5,191 nt of DNA. Source: Methanobacteriota archaeon (GTDB taxonomy: Archaea; Thermoplasmatota; DTKX01; GCA-020343715). Below the pieces are notes generated by a model. That model did not search any database. It was not told where the DNA came from and was given only the letters and a program-made list of their open reading frames with translations. The stretch is taken from the NCBI GenBank assembly GCA_030597775.1, contig JAUVRF010000164.1, forward strand, positions 1 to 5,191. The letters run 5' to 3'. Below, piece after piece: positions 4,864 to 5,191 of this stretch. A program made the translations under genes and the position numbers. Position 1 is the stretch's first letter, and every line of letters starts with the position of its first letter.

Positions 4864-5191
4864 ATGCACTGGCGACCTTGGGCAGGATTGCTGTTGCTCC
4901 TAACCCTTGCCAGTGCGACCGTTCTTGTGCCCTCGTCCGTAGCGGTCGACGTGGACAACATGGGGCTTGCCCGAAGCTACGGCCCGTCCTACAGCATACA
5001 TCCGATCACGGACGTGGACGCCGATCCCGACAGCGACTATGCCCTGATCGCACGGGGCCCGGAGGGGGTCATCGCATGGAACATCGAGACAGGCAAGGCC
5101 ATTGCCATGACCTCCCTGTCGGCCTCGCCCATCGTAGCCGTAATCATCGTCGAGGACAGAGACCTGGCGGTCACCGAGAACGGCGGGCTCA
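4864..5191 (+). CDS. Secreted protein, N-terminal part of a probable beta-propeller (3' truncated)
   Basis: The frame from the ATG at 4864 is open for 109 codons to the window edge. It starts MHWRPWAGLLLLLTLASATV, a typical signal peptide (charged start, leucine core), with cleavage probably before residue 29. The mature part contains DVDADPDSDYALIA (about 50-63), GVIAWNIETGKAIA (68-81) and IVAVIIVEDRDLAV (90-103). The short strand, Trp, then -TGK turn pattern is common in WD40 or PQQ-type propellers, and the Asp-rich stretch suggests calcium binding as in FG-GAP-like repeats; too little is visible to choose. An ATG at 4857 is in another frame with no signal sequence. It is transcribed divergently from the anchored propeller protein, so the two may be co-regulated cell-surface products; that is inference. 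Confidence 0.75.
   Translation, partial: MHWRPWAGLLLLLTLASATVLVPSSVAVDVDNMGLARSYGPSYSIHPITDVDADPDSDYALIARGPEGVIAWNIETGKAIAMTSLSASPIVAVIIVEDRDLAVTENGGL

Overview
The window looks like a piece of archaeal chromosome from a high-GC euryarchaeal-type lineage, possibly Thermoplasmatota or a Methanomassiliicoccales-like group; the lineage is inference. The archaeal signs are a tandem-thioredoxin protein disulfide oxidoreductase, TATA-like boxes about 26 nt before start codons with almost no leader (clearest at both divergent genes near the right end), and secreted proteins with a signal peptide, a beta-propeller and a C-terminal membrane anchor ending in arginines. Nothing resembling a phage, insertion sequence, CRISPR array, tRNA or rRNA was seen.

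Layout, left to right. (1) The last 39 codons of a plus-strand gene, probably a flavin-binding split-barrel (PPOX-like) protein. (2) A complete plus-strand protein disulfide oxidoreductase (210-872) with its own TATA-like box. (3) A convergent junction (873-1059) with hairpins and a striking G-rich tract. (4) Two tandem minus-strand Hsp20 genes (1060-1383 and 1481-1783), very small and diverged, each followed at nearly the same distance by the same composite element: a C-rich mRNA stretch (G-quadruplex-forming on the plus strand), then a perfect CCCGGG-based hairpin. (5) A 413-bp gene-free stretch (1784-2196) with the hsp20 promoter, a possible AACC-N5-GGTT operator, several hairpins and the promoter of the next gene. 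(6) A plus-strand SprT-like zinc metallopeptidase (2197-3009). (7) Converging on it with a 10-bp gap, a minus-strand surface protein of 577 residues with seven propeller-type repeats, an Ig-like domain and a C-terminal membrane anchor (3020-4753). (8) A 110-bp divergent promoter region and the start of another secreted, probably propeller-type, protein cut off by the window end (4864-5191).

The left half groups protein-quality functions: disulfide formation or isomerisation, two small heat-shock chaperones and a metallopeptidase. Both chaperones carry a Cys-Cys pair at the same place and sit beside the disulfide oxidoreductase, which suggests, but does not show, a redox link. The right half is cell-surface. 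I found no clearly new multi-gene system. The points most worth a second look are the duplicated hsp20 3' element, the shared vicinal cysteines, the candidate heat-shock operator and the structured segment upstream of the metallopeptidase.
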